From Reticulitermes speratus (Eukaryota; Arthropoda; Insecta; Blattodea; Rhinotermitidae), in NCBI GenBank assembly GCA_021186555.1, contig JAJKFL010000007.1:31905827-31969826 (forward strand): a DNA stretch of 64,000 nt, given 5' to 3'. Position 1 is the first letter of the stretch. Each line of letters opens with the position of its first letter. The position numbers and the translations under genes are program-made. The notes under the pieces are model-generated. The model was given only the letters and a program-made list of their open reading frames with translations, was not told the origin of the DNA and did no database searches. This document shows positions 9,605 to 21,800 of this stretch, piece after piece.

Positions 9605-9725
9605 TTGTCTGGTTTTTGCGAGTGTTGTGTATTGTCAGGTAGAGGTCTATGCGTCGGGCTGATCACTCGTCAAGAGGAGTCCTACCGAGTGCGCGCGTGT
9701 CACTGAGGGTGATCGGGAGCAACAG
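9605..9725 (+). mobile_element. SINE-B, 5' truncated
   Basis: Only the body remains: GAGTGTTGTGTATTGTCAGG, GGCTGATCACTCGTCAAGAG, TCCTACCGAGTGCG. It ends just before the hAT element. Confidence 0.7.
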
Positions 9726-9738
9726 TAACCCTCTACAC

Positions 9739-10191
9739 CGGTGGTTCCCAACCTCGGGTCGCGACCCAAATCAGGGTCGCGGGGGGGTCTGACGTTGGGT
9801 CGCGAGAGGGTTTTATGGAGAACTCGATAATTATAAAAAAAATCAAAATTCATTTCATGTAACGTTCCACATATTCAGTATTTCACAAGTTTCTATTTAG
9901 AAGCAAACGATATGTCTAACCAGCACGTGTATGAGTTATTTAAATAGAGATTTGTGTCTTGCGTGTTTTGTGTATTTAATATTGTCACAAAAAATATTGG
10001 ATTTGACAAGTAACATTAAATGTTTAATATATTTTCAATAAGTGCAAAGTTATGTAGTGTTCGACAAAAGGCATTAGTATTAGTTCATTTACAGTAAATA
10101 TCACTGACTATTGCTATTTCCGTGGCAGTGTCGCGGGTCACATACCGTTTGCTACTTTAGGGTCACACACATAAAAGTTTGGGAACCGCTG
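9739..10191. mobile_element. hAT-type non-autonomous transposon
   Basis: Terminal inverted repeats CGGTGGTTCCCAACC / TTTGGGAACCGCTG are of the hAT CAGNGGTTC type. The flanking 8-bp pair CTCTACAC / GTCTAATC is a diverged target duplication (5 of 8). The interior is AT-rich with no transposase. GTCGCGACCC near the left end is typical of such MITEs. Confidence 0.75.
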
Positions 10192-10235
10192 GTCTAATCC
10201 TACAATGAGTAAGGCAGAAAGGGGTCAGACTAAGA

Positions 10236-10258
10236 AAGAAAGAAAGAAAGAAAGAAAA
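10236..10258 (+). repeat. (GAAA)n microsatellite
   Basis: Simple GAAA tetranucleotide run. Confidence 0.9.
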
Positions 10259-10519
10259 CGTGGCTTGACACCTTAAGAGCACCAGTTTATAATATCGCAT
10301 CGAAATTATTAACAACGGAACTCTTAGGAATTTTGGTACACAACTGACGCTTTTAAAATGTATGGACATGTAGAATGTTTCTCGAGGCTCCCTGCATCTG
10401 TGACCAGTTAAAAGGAGCATCACCGAGTCCACCCCTGCCCTTATCGGATTTCGATGAAAGCCCTTTTTTGGAATTTGCATCAAAAACTGTCGGAATAATT
10501 TATCAGTATCGGTCCAGCA

Positions 10520-13345
10520 ATATTTCACCCTTTAAAATCCAGTGGTTGCTTTACATGCCACCAGGTTTAACATTCAACAATTCTACGTTCTGCCCACACA
10601 GTGTATTTATGTGTTTTGTGTGGATCTCAGAACAAACAGCGATTATTTCACTGTACAACATTAACTGACTGGTTTGTATAACTGAGACGGAGTGTGTTTA
10701 CTGCGCGGTACGGACTGTATTTATGTGTTTTGTGTGGATCTCAGAACAAACAGCGATTATTTCACTGTACAACATTAACTGACTGGTTTGTATAACTGAG
10801 ACGGAGTGTGTTTACTGCGTGGTACGGACTGTATTTATGTGTTTTGTGTGGATCTCAGAACAAACAGCGATTATTTCACTGTACAGCATTAACTGACTGG
10901 TTTGTGTAACTGACACGGAGTGTGTTTACTGCGCGGTACGGACTGTATTTATGTGTTTTGTGTGGATCTCAGAACAAACAGCGATTATTTCACTGTACAA
11001 CATTAACTGACTGGTTTGTATAACTGAGACGGAGAGTGTTTACTGCGCGGTACGAGCTGAACATTTATATCAGAACCCTTTAAAGCCCAGTGGTTACTAT
11101 ATGTACCACCAGTTTAACATTCAACAATTCTACGTTCTGCCCACACAGTGTATTTATGTGTTTTGTGTGGATCTCAGAACAAACAGCGATTATTTCACTG
11201 TACAACATTAACTGATTGGTTTGTATAACTGAGAAGGAGAGTGTTTACTGCGCGGTACGAGCTGAATATTTATATCAGAACCCTTTAAAGCCCAGTGGTT
11301 ACTATATGTACCACCAGTTTAACATTCAACAATTCTACGTTCTGCCCACGCTGTGTGTTTATGTGTTTTGTGTGGATCTCAGAACAAACAGCGATTATTT
11401 CACTGTACAGCATTAACTGATTGGTTTGTATAACTGAGACGGAGTGTGTTTACTGCGCGGTACGGACTGAATATTTATATCAGAACCCTTTAAAGCCCAG
11501 TGGTTCCTATATGTACCACCAGGTTTAACATTCAACAATTCTACCTTCTGCCCACAGTGTACTTATGTGTTTTGTGTGGATCTCAGAACAAACAGCGATT
11601 ATTTCACTGTACAACATTAACTGACTGGTTTGTATAACTGAGACGGAGTGTGTTTACTGCGCGGTACGGACTGTATTTATGTGTCTTGTGTGGATCTCAG
11701 AACAAACAGCGATTATTTCACTGTACAGCATTAACTGATTGGTTTGTATAACTGAGACGGAGTGTGTTTACTGCGCGGTACGGACTGAATATTTATATCA
11801 GAACCCTTTAAAGCCCAGTGGTTCCTATATGTACCACCAGGTTTAACATTCAACAATTCTACCTTCTGCCCACAGTGTACTTATGTGTTTTGTGTGGATC
11901 TCAGAACAAACAGCGATTATTTCACTGTACAGCATTAACTGACTGGTTTGTATAACTGAGACGGAGAGTGTTTACTGCGCGGTACGAGCTGAATATTTAT
12001 ATCAGAACCCTTTAAAGCCCAGTGGTTACTATATGTACCACCAGTTTAACATTCAACAATTCTACGTTCTGCCCACACAGTGTATTTATGTGTTTTGTGT
12101 GGATCTCAGAACAAACAGCGATTATTTCACTGTACAACATTAACTGATTGGTTTGTATAACTGAGAAGGAGAGTGTTTACTGCGCGGTACGAGCTGAATA
12201 TTTATATCAGAACCCTTTAAAGCCCAGTGGTTACTATATGTACCACCAGTTTAACATTCAACAATTCTACGTTCTGCCCACACAGTGTATTTATGTGTTT
12301 TGTGTGGATCTCAGAACAAACAGCGATTATTTCACTGTACAACATTAACTGATTGGTTTGTATAACTGAGAAGGAGAGTGTTTACTGCGCGGTACGAGCT
12401 GAATATTTATATCAGAACCCTTTAAAGCCCAGTGGTTACTATATGTACCACCAGTTTAACATTCAACAATTCTACGTTCTGCCCACGCAGTGTGTTTATG
12501 TGTTTTGTGTGGATCTCAGAACAAACAGCGATTATTTCACTGTACAGCATTAACTGATTGGTTTGTATAACTGAGACGGAGTGTGTTTACTGCGCGGTAC
12601 GGACTGAATATTTATATCAGAACCCTTTAAAGCCCAGTGGTTCCTATATGTACCACCAGGTTTAACATTCAACAATTCTACCTTCTGCCCACAGTGTACT
12701 TATGTGTTTTGTGTGGATCTCAGAACAAACAGCGATTATTTCACTGTACAGCATTAACTGATTGGTTTGTATAACTGAGACGGAGTGTGTTTACTGCGCG
12801 GTACGGACTGAATATTTATATCAGAACCCTTTAAAGCCCAGTGGTTCCTATATGTACCACCAGGTTTAACATTCAACAATTCTACCTTCTGCCCACAGTG
12901 TACTTATGGTGTTTTGTGTGGATCTCAGAACAAACAGCGATTATTTCACTGTACAGCATTAACTGATTGGTTTTTGTAACTGAGACTGAGTGTGTTTACT
13001 GCGCGGTACGGACTGTATTTATGTGTTTTGTGTGGATCTCAGAACAAACAGCGATTATTTCACTGTACAGCGTTAACTGATTGGTTTGTATAACTGAGAC
13101 GGAGTGTGTTTACTGCGCGGTACGGACTGAATATTTATATCAGAACCCTTTAAAGCCCAGTGGTTCCTATATGTACCATCAGGTTTAACATTCAACAATT
13201 CTACCTTCTGCCCACAGTGTACTTATGTGTTTTGTGTGGATCTCAGAACAAACAGCGATTATTTCACTGTACAGCATTAACTGATTGGTTTTTGTAACTG
13301 AGACGGAGTGTGTTTACTGCGCGGTACGAACTGAATGTTTAAGTA
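10520..13345 (+). repeat. 114/205-bp composite satellite, array A
   Basis: Two interleaved units occur. The short unit (114 bp) runs GACTGTATTTATGTGTTTTG, AACAAACAGCGATTATTTCA, ACTGAGACGGAGTG, CTGCGCGGTACG. The long unit (205 bp) is the same plus 91 bp (ATATTTATATCAGAACCC, CCACCAGGTTTAACATTC, TTCTGCCCACAG). Short spacing is seen at 10711/10825/10939 and long spacing at 11051/11256. Open frames of 66 residues in it simply repeat. The same satellite lies inverted at 41000-43430. Confidence 0.9.
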
Positions 13346-13375
13346 TAAGTTAATATAATTTAAATATTATCTTAG

Positions 13376-13660
13376 GCCGTGCCATGGCTCAGGTGGGTAG
13401 TCGCCGGCCTCTCACCGTGGAGGCCCGGTTTCGAGTCTGGATCAGTCCATGTGAGATTTGTGGTGGACAAAGTGGCACTGGGACAGTACTTCAATTTGCC
13501 CCTGTCAGTATCATTCCACCAACTCTCCATACACACTTCATCTACGTGTTGATCTTACCAGAAGCACAAATGGGCGATATCTTGGAACCTTCCAAAAAGC
13601 AATGCTCTTTCGGAAATCTGGGAGCATTGGATAGAATAGTACTTTCACTTAGTCTTTAAA
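13376..13660 (+). mobile_element. tRNA-derived SINE-C
   Basis: GGCCGTGCCATGGCTCAGGT and GGTTTCGAGTCTGGATC are the A- and B-box regions. They are followed by CCATGTGAGATTTGTGGTGG, TGCCCCTGTCAGTATCATTC and the GGAACCTTCCAAAAAGCAAT tail found in the 46-47.8 kb array. The 91-residue frame is SINE sequence, not a gene. Confidence 0.8.
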
Positions 13661-14330
13661 TGGTAACTGTTGGGCTGTATCGGTCGAGGAAAATGTATCA
13701 GATCGAATTGCATCTTTAATTTATCAAACACGGCTTGACGTACATAAACGTAACACATGACGTAAATTCTAATCACTAATACCTCGTAATCTGAATCTGT
13801 AACTCCCCGCTATATCGTCAACTACTGACGTTCTCACCAGGGCCAGTCTGTGACAAGGCCTTCTCCATCTTCTTTGCTCTCCCATTAGCGCTCCTCTTGC
13901 ATGAGTATCCACTCTTCCCCTACTCTCTTTTGTAACATGTTCCCTCCCTTGGTCTCCTTACCTTGTCCTTGGTCTCGCCAATTGTTTATTCGCCATCTTA
14001 ATTTTTAAGCCCTCAAACGAATCCTAATTGGCATTCATATGTAACACGTCACCTTACCACTGTATTCTTAATGTGACCAACTTTTCCATGTGGTGTTTAT
14101 ACTTTCAGATATTTCCTGATGTCCTCGTTTCGTATTTATCCTTTCTTGTTAGTTTCTCAATACGACGTACGTATTAACACTGCCCCTACGGCTCGAATTC
14201 TACTCAAATATCCAGTGTTTCACACTCAAGACTCCGTTCTGCGTGTCAAAACACACAACTAATAATATGTTTTATATAACATACGTAAATCGATTTACTC
14301 TACGTTCAAATACAACACCTAGTTTCCGCT
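13660..14330. other. No recognised feature
   Basis: AT-rich unclassified sequence. I see no frame or repeat that I can name. Confidence 0.4.
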
Positions 14331-14635
14331 AGGAGCCGGATAGCTCAGTCGGTATAGTGACGAGGCTACCGACTGGACGACCGAGGAAACGTGGTTCGAT
14401 TACCGGCAAGGGCAAGAGATTTAACCCTCCTCCGAAGCATCCAGACCGGTTCTGGAGCCCACTCGGAGCTCTTTCGCCGGGTGGGGGGGGGGGGAGGTGA
14501 AAAGGCCGGAGCGTGAAGTCGACCACTCACCTCCATCTAGTGCCGACTTTAAGAATGGGTGGGTCTACACCTCCACTCCCCCGTAGGCCTTCATCGCGTG
14601 CACAGGAACAGCTTTACCTGTACCTTGTTCAAACT
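14331..14635 (+). mobile_element. tRNA-derived SINE-A relative
   Basis: The head GGATAGCTCAGTCGGTATAG (A box) and GTGGTTCGATTACC (B box) are well kept. They are followed by CATCCAGACCGGTTCTGG, a G-run, CGGAGCGTGAAGTCGACC and the tail CAGCTTTACCTGTACC. Confidence 0.8.
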
Positions 14636-14639
14636 TACA

Positions 14640-15250
14640 AATTTATATCAGTATTATTTAAAACGATCAGTGGCGTTAACCATAAAATTACTGGTGCTGA
14701 TTGGTTTTTAGGCGCGTTCGCAAAACTGCGTAAAGCGACTGTTGGCTTTGTCGTGCCTGTCAGTCCGCACGGAACTCTGCTCCTACAAGGCGGATTTTCA
14801 TGAAGTTTGATATTTGAGTATTTGTCGAAAATCCGTCGAGAAAATTCAAGTTTCATTAAAATCTGCCATGAATAACGGGTACTTTACATGAAGACCTGTG
14901 TACATTTATGATAATAACTCGATGAATTCTTCTTGGAATGTGAAATGTTTCAGACAAAAGTTGTACAGAAAATCAAAACACACATTTTATGTTCAATGAC
15001 TTTTCACCGAAAATCGCGCCGTTTATGAGATAATGTGGAAAAATATGGTACAGCCAGACAGGCCACAGATGACAATATAATACGGCGCATGCGCTTTGCA
15101 TGCTGGATAACTAAGGCTACAGACACACACTCAGAATATGTAATACTTATTGCTTTTCCACGGCAACAATGGTTACGCGAACGCGCCTCAATGTTACGTT
15201 ATGCGTACATTGCCTGTATCGTTCTTCCCTGCTCCCACCACTGCTAGTCG
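14640..15250. repeat. Unclassified dispersed repeat (repeat X), copy 1
   Basis: Blocks CGGATTTTCATGAAGTTTGA, AACAATGGTTACGCGAACGC and ACGTTATGCGTACATTGCCT recur in diverged form at 29160-29620, and partly inverted at 4540-4605. No coding content and no clear ends are visible, so I cannot assign a class. Confidence 0.45.
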
Positions 15251-15339
15251 ATCGACTACAGTGCTGTCTGATACTGCCATCGGTGCAGGCTACACTGCAC
15301 AGAGTTATACTGTATTGCGAAGCTGACATTGTTCAGCTG

Positions 15340-15430
15340 GTCAAGAAGTTGTCTGATCTTATTGAACACGGTTTGTTACCCTATTCACAATAGTCCGCCA
15401 CCGCGCCCTATCCTGAGCCAGCTAATACCA
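15340..15430 (-). mobile_element. LINE 3' end relic
   Basis: Diverged minus-strand LINE 3' UTR and terminal codons (GTCAAGAAGTTGTCTGATCT, CACAATAGTCCGCCACCGCG, CCTATCCTGAGCCAG). Confidence 0.45.
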
Positions 15431-15567
15431 ATACACTGTACAGACATTTACTTGCACTTCCCCAAATATATAGCAATGCCATAAAAAAGAAACTCCAATA
15501 GCAGCTACAGGCTGTACTAAACCAGTTTAATCCAATCCACACATTTACATCCTAATTATTTAAGATT

Positions 15568-16211
15568 AAATCTGTGGTCTTCTGGGTTATTACACGGCGT
15601 CGTGTGGTAATTGTTCACCGACGTTTCGGGAAAGCTTTCCTACTCCAACTCTTGCCCTGTGAGGATGGGACCGACACGTTGTCCCGAAACGTCGGTAAAC
15701 AATTACCACACGACGTCGTGTGGTAATTGTTTACCGACGTTTCGGGAAAGCTTTCCTACTCGGACTTTTGACCCGTGAGGATGGGACCGACACTTTGTCC
15801 CGAAACGTCGGTAAACAATTACCACACGACGTCGTGTGGTAATTGTTTACCGACGTTTCGGGAAAGCTTTCCTACTCGGACTTTTGACCCGTGAGGATGG
15901 GACCGACACGTTGTCCCGAAACGTCGGTAAACAATTACCACACGACGTCTGTGTGGTAATTGTTTACCGACGTTTCGGGAAAGCTTTCCTACTCGGACTC
16001 TTGACCCGTGAGGATGGGACCGACACGTTGTCCCGAAACGTCGGTAAACAATTACCACACGACGTCGTGTGGTAATTGTTTACCGACGTTTCGGGAAAGC
16101 TTTCCTACTCGGACTCTTGACCCGCGAGGATGGGACCGACACGTTGTCCCGAAACGTCGGTAAACAATTACCACACGACGCCGTGTAATAACCCAGAAGA
16201 CCACAGATTTT
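15568..16211. mobile_element. Inverted-repeat element with a five-unit palindromic array
   Basis: The outer inverted repeats are AAATCTGTGGTCTTCTGGGT (15568) and its complement ending near 16211. Between them are five tandem units of 116-117 bp (junctions CGACGTCGTG at 15711, 15827, 15943, 16060). Each unit is itself an inverted repeat: CGTGTGGTAATTGTTTACCG...TTTCGGG and its complement around CCTACTCGGAC / GTGAGGATGGGACCGACACG. GGGAC/GUCCC and CCCGAAACGUCGG recall a hammerhead stem II and core, but the leading core is not canonical. Confidence 0.75.
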
Positions 16212-16600
16212 ATCAACATCGCGGCGGAAGCCTGAAATCAAGGTTATTTAAGATTAATTTTTAATAATTATCCTTCCCTCTATGGTTACATCTTCTAAGT
16301 ATTCTCTTCCCTTCAGTTTCTATGACTAAATTTATGCATCCAGTTAATACATTATAATTTAACTTGACACCAAAACTTTGTCATTTTTGCATTGGTACCA
16401 ACATATTTCATAGAACGTTTTGTAGATTCCTTCTTGCTAGTGTGGTTACAATCTGAACACATAAAAAATATCTTGTGAGGTTACTGGTTTTTGATTTTAG
16501 TATCAGATATGATTTTTAGATACTTAGAAATACACAAATCTTCATACTCCTCAGTTCAGTTTTTATCTTACAAGTATGCAGAGTGGCTATTTTGTAATCA
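16211..16600. other. Flank of the palindromic element; otherwise nothing recognised
   Basis: CATCGCGGCGGAAGCCTGAA at about 16220 is the inverted GGCTTCCGCCGCGG block also present at 2120 and 26955. The remainder is AT-rich and unclassified. Confidence 0.4.
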
Positions 16601-18120
16601 TTGAAGGCAACGGATTAACTTTACAGGGTACAGTTCTTCTTTAGAAGCTAACATTCAGTCAGCAATATAGCAATTTCATGCCTTTAATGGAAACACAGGT
16701 TCCATTATCACGTTTAAAACAGCCAGCCACTGGACCCTATTGCAAGCCAGATTAATCCAGTCCAAATTTTTACACTGTATTCCTTTAAGATTATTCAATT
16801 TAACTAACTAACTAACTAACTAGCTAGCTAACTAACTCCATGGAGCAGAGTTCTTCTTTAGAAGCTAACATTCAGTCAGTAATATAGCAATTCCAGGCCT
16901 TTAATGGAAACACAGTTTCCATTATCACATTTAAAACAGCCAGCCACTGGACCCTATTGCAAGCTAGATTAATCCAGTCCAAATTTTTACACTGTATTCC
17001 TTTAAGATTATTCTATTTAACTAACTAACTAACTAGCTAGCTAACTAACTCCATGGAGCAGAGTTCTTCTTTAGAAGCTAACATTCAGTCAGCAATATAG
17101 CAATTTCATGCCTTTAATGGAAATACAGTTTCCATTATCACATTTAAAACAGCCAGCCACTGGACCCTATTGCAAGCCAGATTAATCCAGTCCAAATTTT
17201 TACACTGTATTCCTTTAAGATTATTCTATTTAACTAACTAACTAACTAGCTAGCTAACTAACTCCATGGAGCAGAGTTCTTCTTTAGAAGCTAACATTCA
17301 GTCAGCAATATAGCAATTTCATGCCTTTAATGGAAATACAGTTTCCATTATCACATTTAAAACAGCCAGCCACTGGACCCTATTGCAAGCCAGATTAATC
17401 CAGTCCAAATTTTTACACTGTATTCCTTTAAGATTATTCTATTTAACTAACTAACTAACTAGCTAGCTAACTAACTCCATGGAGCAGAGTTCTTCTTTAG
17501 AAGCTAACATTCAGTCAGCAATATAGCAATTTCATGCCTTTAATGGAAATACAGTTTCCATTATCACATTTAAAACAGCCAGCCACTGGACCCTATTGCA
17601 AGCCAGATTAATCCAGTCCAAATTTTTACACTGTATTCCTTTAAGATTATTCTATTTAACTAACTAACTAACTAGCTAGCTAACTAACTCCATGGAGCAG
17701 AGTTCTTCTTTAGAAGCTAACATTCAGTCAGCAATATAGCAATTTCATGCCTTTAATGGAAATACAGTTTCCATTATCACATTTAAAACAGCCAGCCACT
17801 GGACCCTATTGCAAGCCAGATTAATCCAGTCCAAATTTTTACACTGTATTCCTTTAAGATTATTCTATTTAACTAACTAACTAACTAGCTAGCTAACTAA
17901 CTCCATGGAGCAGAGTTCTTCTTTAGAAGCTAACATTCAGTCAGCAATATAGCAATTTCATGCCTTTAATGGAAATACAGTTTCCATTATCACATTTAAA
18001 ACAGCCAGCCACTGGACCCTATTGCAAGCTAGATTAATCCAGTCCAAATTTTTACACTGTATTCCTTTAAGATTATTCTATTTAACTAACTAACTAGCTA
18101 GCTAGCTAACTAACTCCATG
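16600..18120 (-). repeat. 213-bp satellite derived from a LINE 3' end, about 7 copies
   Basis: CCATGG falls at 16838, 17051, 17264, 17477, 17690, 17903 and 18116, exactly 213 bp apart. Each unit has the (TAAC/TAGC)n tail, CCATGGAGCAGAGTTCTTCT, and a diverged version of the LINE 3' UTR (CTTTAATGGAAATACAGTTT, CCAGCCACTGGACCCTATTG). Middle units are nearly identical. Confidence 0.9.
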
Positions 18121-18245
18121 GAGCAGAGTTCTTCTTGATAAGCTAACAGGTCGTCAGCTAGTCAAGAAATTCCCCGCATTTTATGGAACCCGAAGGTTCA
18201 TCACCGCACTCACAAGAGCCCGCCACCTGTCCCTATCCTGAAGAT
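18116..18245 (-). mobile_element. Canonical LINE 3' end abutting the satellite
   Basis: After the last satellite unit comes an unmodified LINE 3' end (GCAGAGTTCTTCTTGATAAG, CATTTTATGGAACCCGAAGG, CACTCACAAGAGCCCGCCAC), cut at CTATCCTGAAG. It may be the parent copy from which the array grew. Confidence 0.7.
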
Positions 18246-18571
18246 TATTCTAATTACTTTAAAAATATGGTATGATAGTCCTGCCTGCCAAGTATCTTGA
18301 TAAATGCAAAGTTTATTCTGAACATACTCTGTCCTAACAAGGCTCAGTGTTCTTTATGAAAACTGGCCTACAAAATGTCCGTACAGTGATGACACTACCT
18401 ACAGAACTGCATCAAGAATGCACAATCAAATCTAGATTTGCCAGTCTTCGAATTCTTTGAAAGTAAAATAACCTGTAATAAGGAAACACAAAAATCCAGT
18501 CACATTAACACCAAAGCCCACCATCAGATGCGAATATAAATGATAGAAGGCATTATGTTGTGTGATTTGCC

Positions 18572-18822
18572 GACTAAAGAAGAAAATTTCAGTTTGACAC
18601 AACCTTTTATTCCTGTATTACAAATAGAATTAGACGCGACACGTTCCAGCTTGCTCACATTACGCCATCTTCAGGTATGGACCACAAGAATACATAGAAG
18701 AATTTGTAATTTTATACATGGCTTATGTGAACAAAACAGAACATGTCCATCTATAGAAGTCTATGTGATTGTAATACAGGAGTACGAAGCTGTGTCAAAC
18801 TGAAATTTTCTTCTTTAGTTAA
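18572..18822. mobile_element. Short inverted-repeat element
   Basis: The left end GACTAAAGAAGAAAATTTCAGT with TTTGACACA continuing to CTGTATTACA is inverted at 18770-18822. The interior has CGCCATCTTCAGG, the complement of the CCTGAAGATGGCG block seen in the 2100-2400 element. It is probably a relative of the Penelope-like terminal-repeat families, without a readable hammerhead. Confidence 0.5.
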
Positions 18823-18829
18823 ATAATTT

Positions 18830-21800
18830 ACGTTAATTTAAGACTTGCCAAAACTTACCTCCCTATAATCCAGATTAATACTATTTTTGGCTATTTTACT
18901 AGACTTCTCTACCAAAATTGTTCGCACCTCTTTTTTCCTCTCCTGAGCTGACGAAAAGATATTTCACAAACTAGGAGCCCTTATAGCGGCATGCCTGAAC
19001 TATTTACAGTGCTTCAGGACAACTTAGAAGGAGCTCTCAGAATATAACATAGTTACGCATCTTAACCCACTATTTCAAAGAGCAAAAGGAAATCCAAAAA
19101 TACGGGGCAGTATTGTAAATATAGGATGTCTGCGAATTTGTTAGATCTCAAAGAATCTACTAAAGTTAAAATGATTGCTACAATTCACTTCAAAATATTT
19201 TTATGTTCCCATTATATATATTAAAACATGCATTATGAGATGTATAAATTTGTCTGAAGTGAACTGGCATGGGGGTTAAGGCCCAATGGCAGGGCTTATG
19301 ATACTGTATTTGAAAGCAGCGAATTTCTCGACTAACTGAATAAATAAGAATTGCTCAATGAAGGGCTCACTTCATGCACTGTGCAGATTCTGAGAACTGC
19401 CATACACAATATGAGAACTTACCAGTATCTTGCCTTATCCTGGAAATAGGTGTAAAATCCTCCAGACAATTCCATAGATAAGAAATGCACTAAACACTCT
19501 TATCAGGTCTGCTTACATCCACAGGAGGTTTCACAACAGGCTTTCTTCTGATTGTTATAAGCATATTTAACAGTTGTAAAGACTAACACAAAAGTTGTAC
19601 TTTTCTGCACAGCCATATCGATATCGTACACTAAATGTTTCAGGTGGCCATGAAACGAGCACTGTAACTCGTAATCTTCTAAAATACTCTCATCGCAAAT
19701 CATGTACAGAAAAATGTGTTGAAACTCAACATTTGGACATGTACGTTCAGTCCAAGGGATTTAATTCAAGTGTCGTAGGCACATTAAATTACGTTTCAAT
19801 ATGCACGACAGTCAACTCGAACACCACACTTGAACACTTTGATCAATGCGTGCACGCACACCTTCGTGCGTATAAGGCAATCTGTCACCAGAAATTGGTG
19901 CCATAACTGTCAACATTTGTGTTTTTATTGTGACGTCCAGCAAAACACACTTCAATAATCCTGAACACTGGGGTTTCAGTTGCAGTGTTTTCACATTACA
20001 CATCACTCTAATGAACACTTACACTGCTGAAATTTGCACAGATGCACTTTATGCACTGGTTATCAGCACTTAATCCAAATGTTTGGTCTTCAAACTGTTG
20101 AGTCATATGCTAAATTATTTACAACAATTTTCAAATCCAAAACCACAGTAATCAATCTTGCATACGGCTTGAAAGTTTGACAAAATCATAAATCCTGAAA
20201 CAAAGTAAATGATTAGAACCAACCTCAGAAATATAAACATTCATTATATAGGAATCTTGTAAACCTGATCTGTAACATCTCGCATCTGATACGTATTTCC
20301 ACAAGACAACATAATGTGTTTTGCCATTTGGAGGGTGATTTATTTATTAGCCTCTTCCATACTGGATTTATTATTAATTATCAAAATGTTCACAGCACAC
20401 AACATAACTGTTCATGTCATGTTCTGAACAGTATCACGTTAGTTTTACTTAACCAAAACACAAACACAACAGTGACTTTGGTTATCAATGAATTCTCGCA
20501 GGACAATGAGCAACAGAACAAATTAAAACAAAAAACAATTTCAGCACTGGATGTGATACTAAATCCCACATCTGTATTAATTTTGTGTCCTAAATTCCAG
20601 ACCCGAATATTAATGTACCTAGAATTTCAGGGGTTATTTTCAATAATTAACTGCACTTAACGAAAACCTCTGTATTTCACAGATCAGTAAGTCATTAGCC
20701 ATAAATGTTTTGCTTTTTTTTTTTGGCCATGAACTCTTCCTGGCAACTAAATTTAGTCAGAAATACATATTTGTATGTTGTCACAGACATTTCAGATGGG
20801 GTGCATTTGTCTTTACTTCATTATCGTAAATTTGCTGCTGGTTCTGTAAGATTATACAAATTTTAACTCACAGTAACTGTCACTTTTCTTCAATACATTT
20901 CTTTTTTTGCGAAACGATACAAATTTGTTATTACGCATGCGCTGTTGATGTTCATGTGTGTTACCGAGATTTACGAAAAGACACAAAGACATGCATCCGT
21001 TAAAAATTATTGCCGAAAACAGAAGTCCAGAATCATAAACATTAATTAAGACTCGCAGTAGTACTAACGATTTCCTCTACATAATATTCGACATATAAAA
21101 ATGCCATGCACTCAGTATACGTAGGCCAACACGTTGAGTTTTGCCTCAATTTCTCGTTTTAACAACAAAAAAAGAAACTGTTACGAGCTGCACTTTCGCT
21201 TCTGTGCGAGGGATATTGTATTTCGGGACCGTTTCACATGACCCAGCTCCGCCCGGTGACGTAACACAAGCCATATACACCCAAATGAAAGTGTAAGTGA
21301 AATTGTATAACTTTTAAATAACACGTAATTGAAGTCTTAAAAAAAACGCAGGCCTCCTACTTTCTCCAGCAGTTAATACCATGCTGAACGGACGCAGTCT
21401 TCTTTGTGTACTAAAATAAACCAGAAAGTAGAGCGCGAATTAACCTGCTCTGTAAAGTACACACACACTCCGTTCTACATCTGATAAGCCTGTCACTTTT
21501 CCTGTTGCGTTTGTGGCGATTATGTGGATGACGTCATTGGTGTAATTGTTGGCCCCGAAGATACCAACAATAGAACACTTCTGCTTATTTATGTTATTGT
21601 GATTATTAGCGTTATTATAATAGTAATCGCCTTGTCGTTAAGCTGCAAAATGAACTACATAAGGTTCGTTAGTCACAAATTAATATAGTTTTCGAATTTG
21701 ATTAGGTAATTACTGTATTGGGGAACACAAACGCGATTACTTTCTTCTTCTTATCGCCATTTATAATTCCACGACTTCCGTATGACGTTTGTAATTGTTT

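Noticed and set aside
10375-12553. Repeated 66- and 97-residue frames
   Set aside because: They are the same satellite unit translated again and again.
15660-16180. Five functional hammerheads in the palindromic array
   Set aside because: Stem II and GAAA are present but the CUGANGA element is not canonical, so only a hypothesis is reported.
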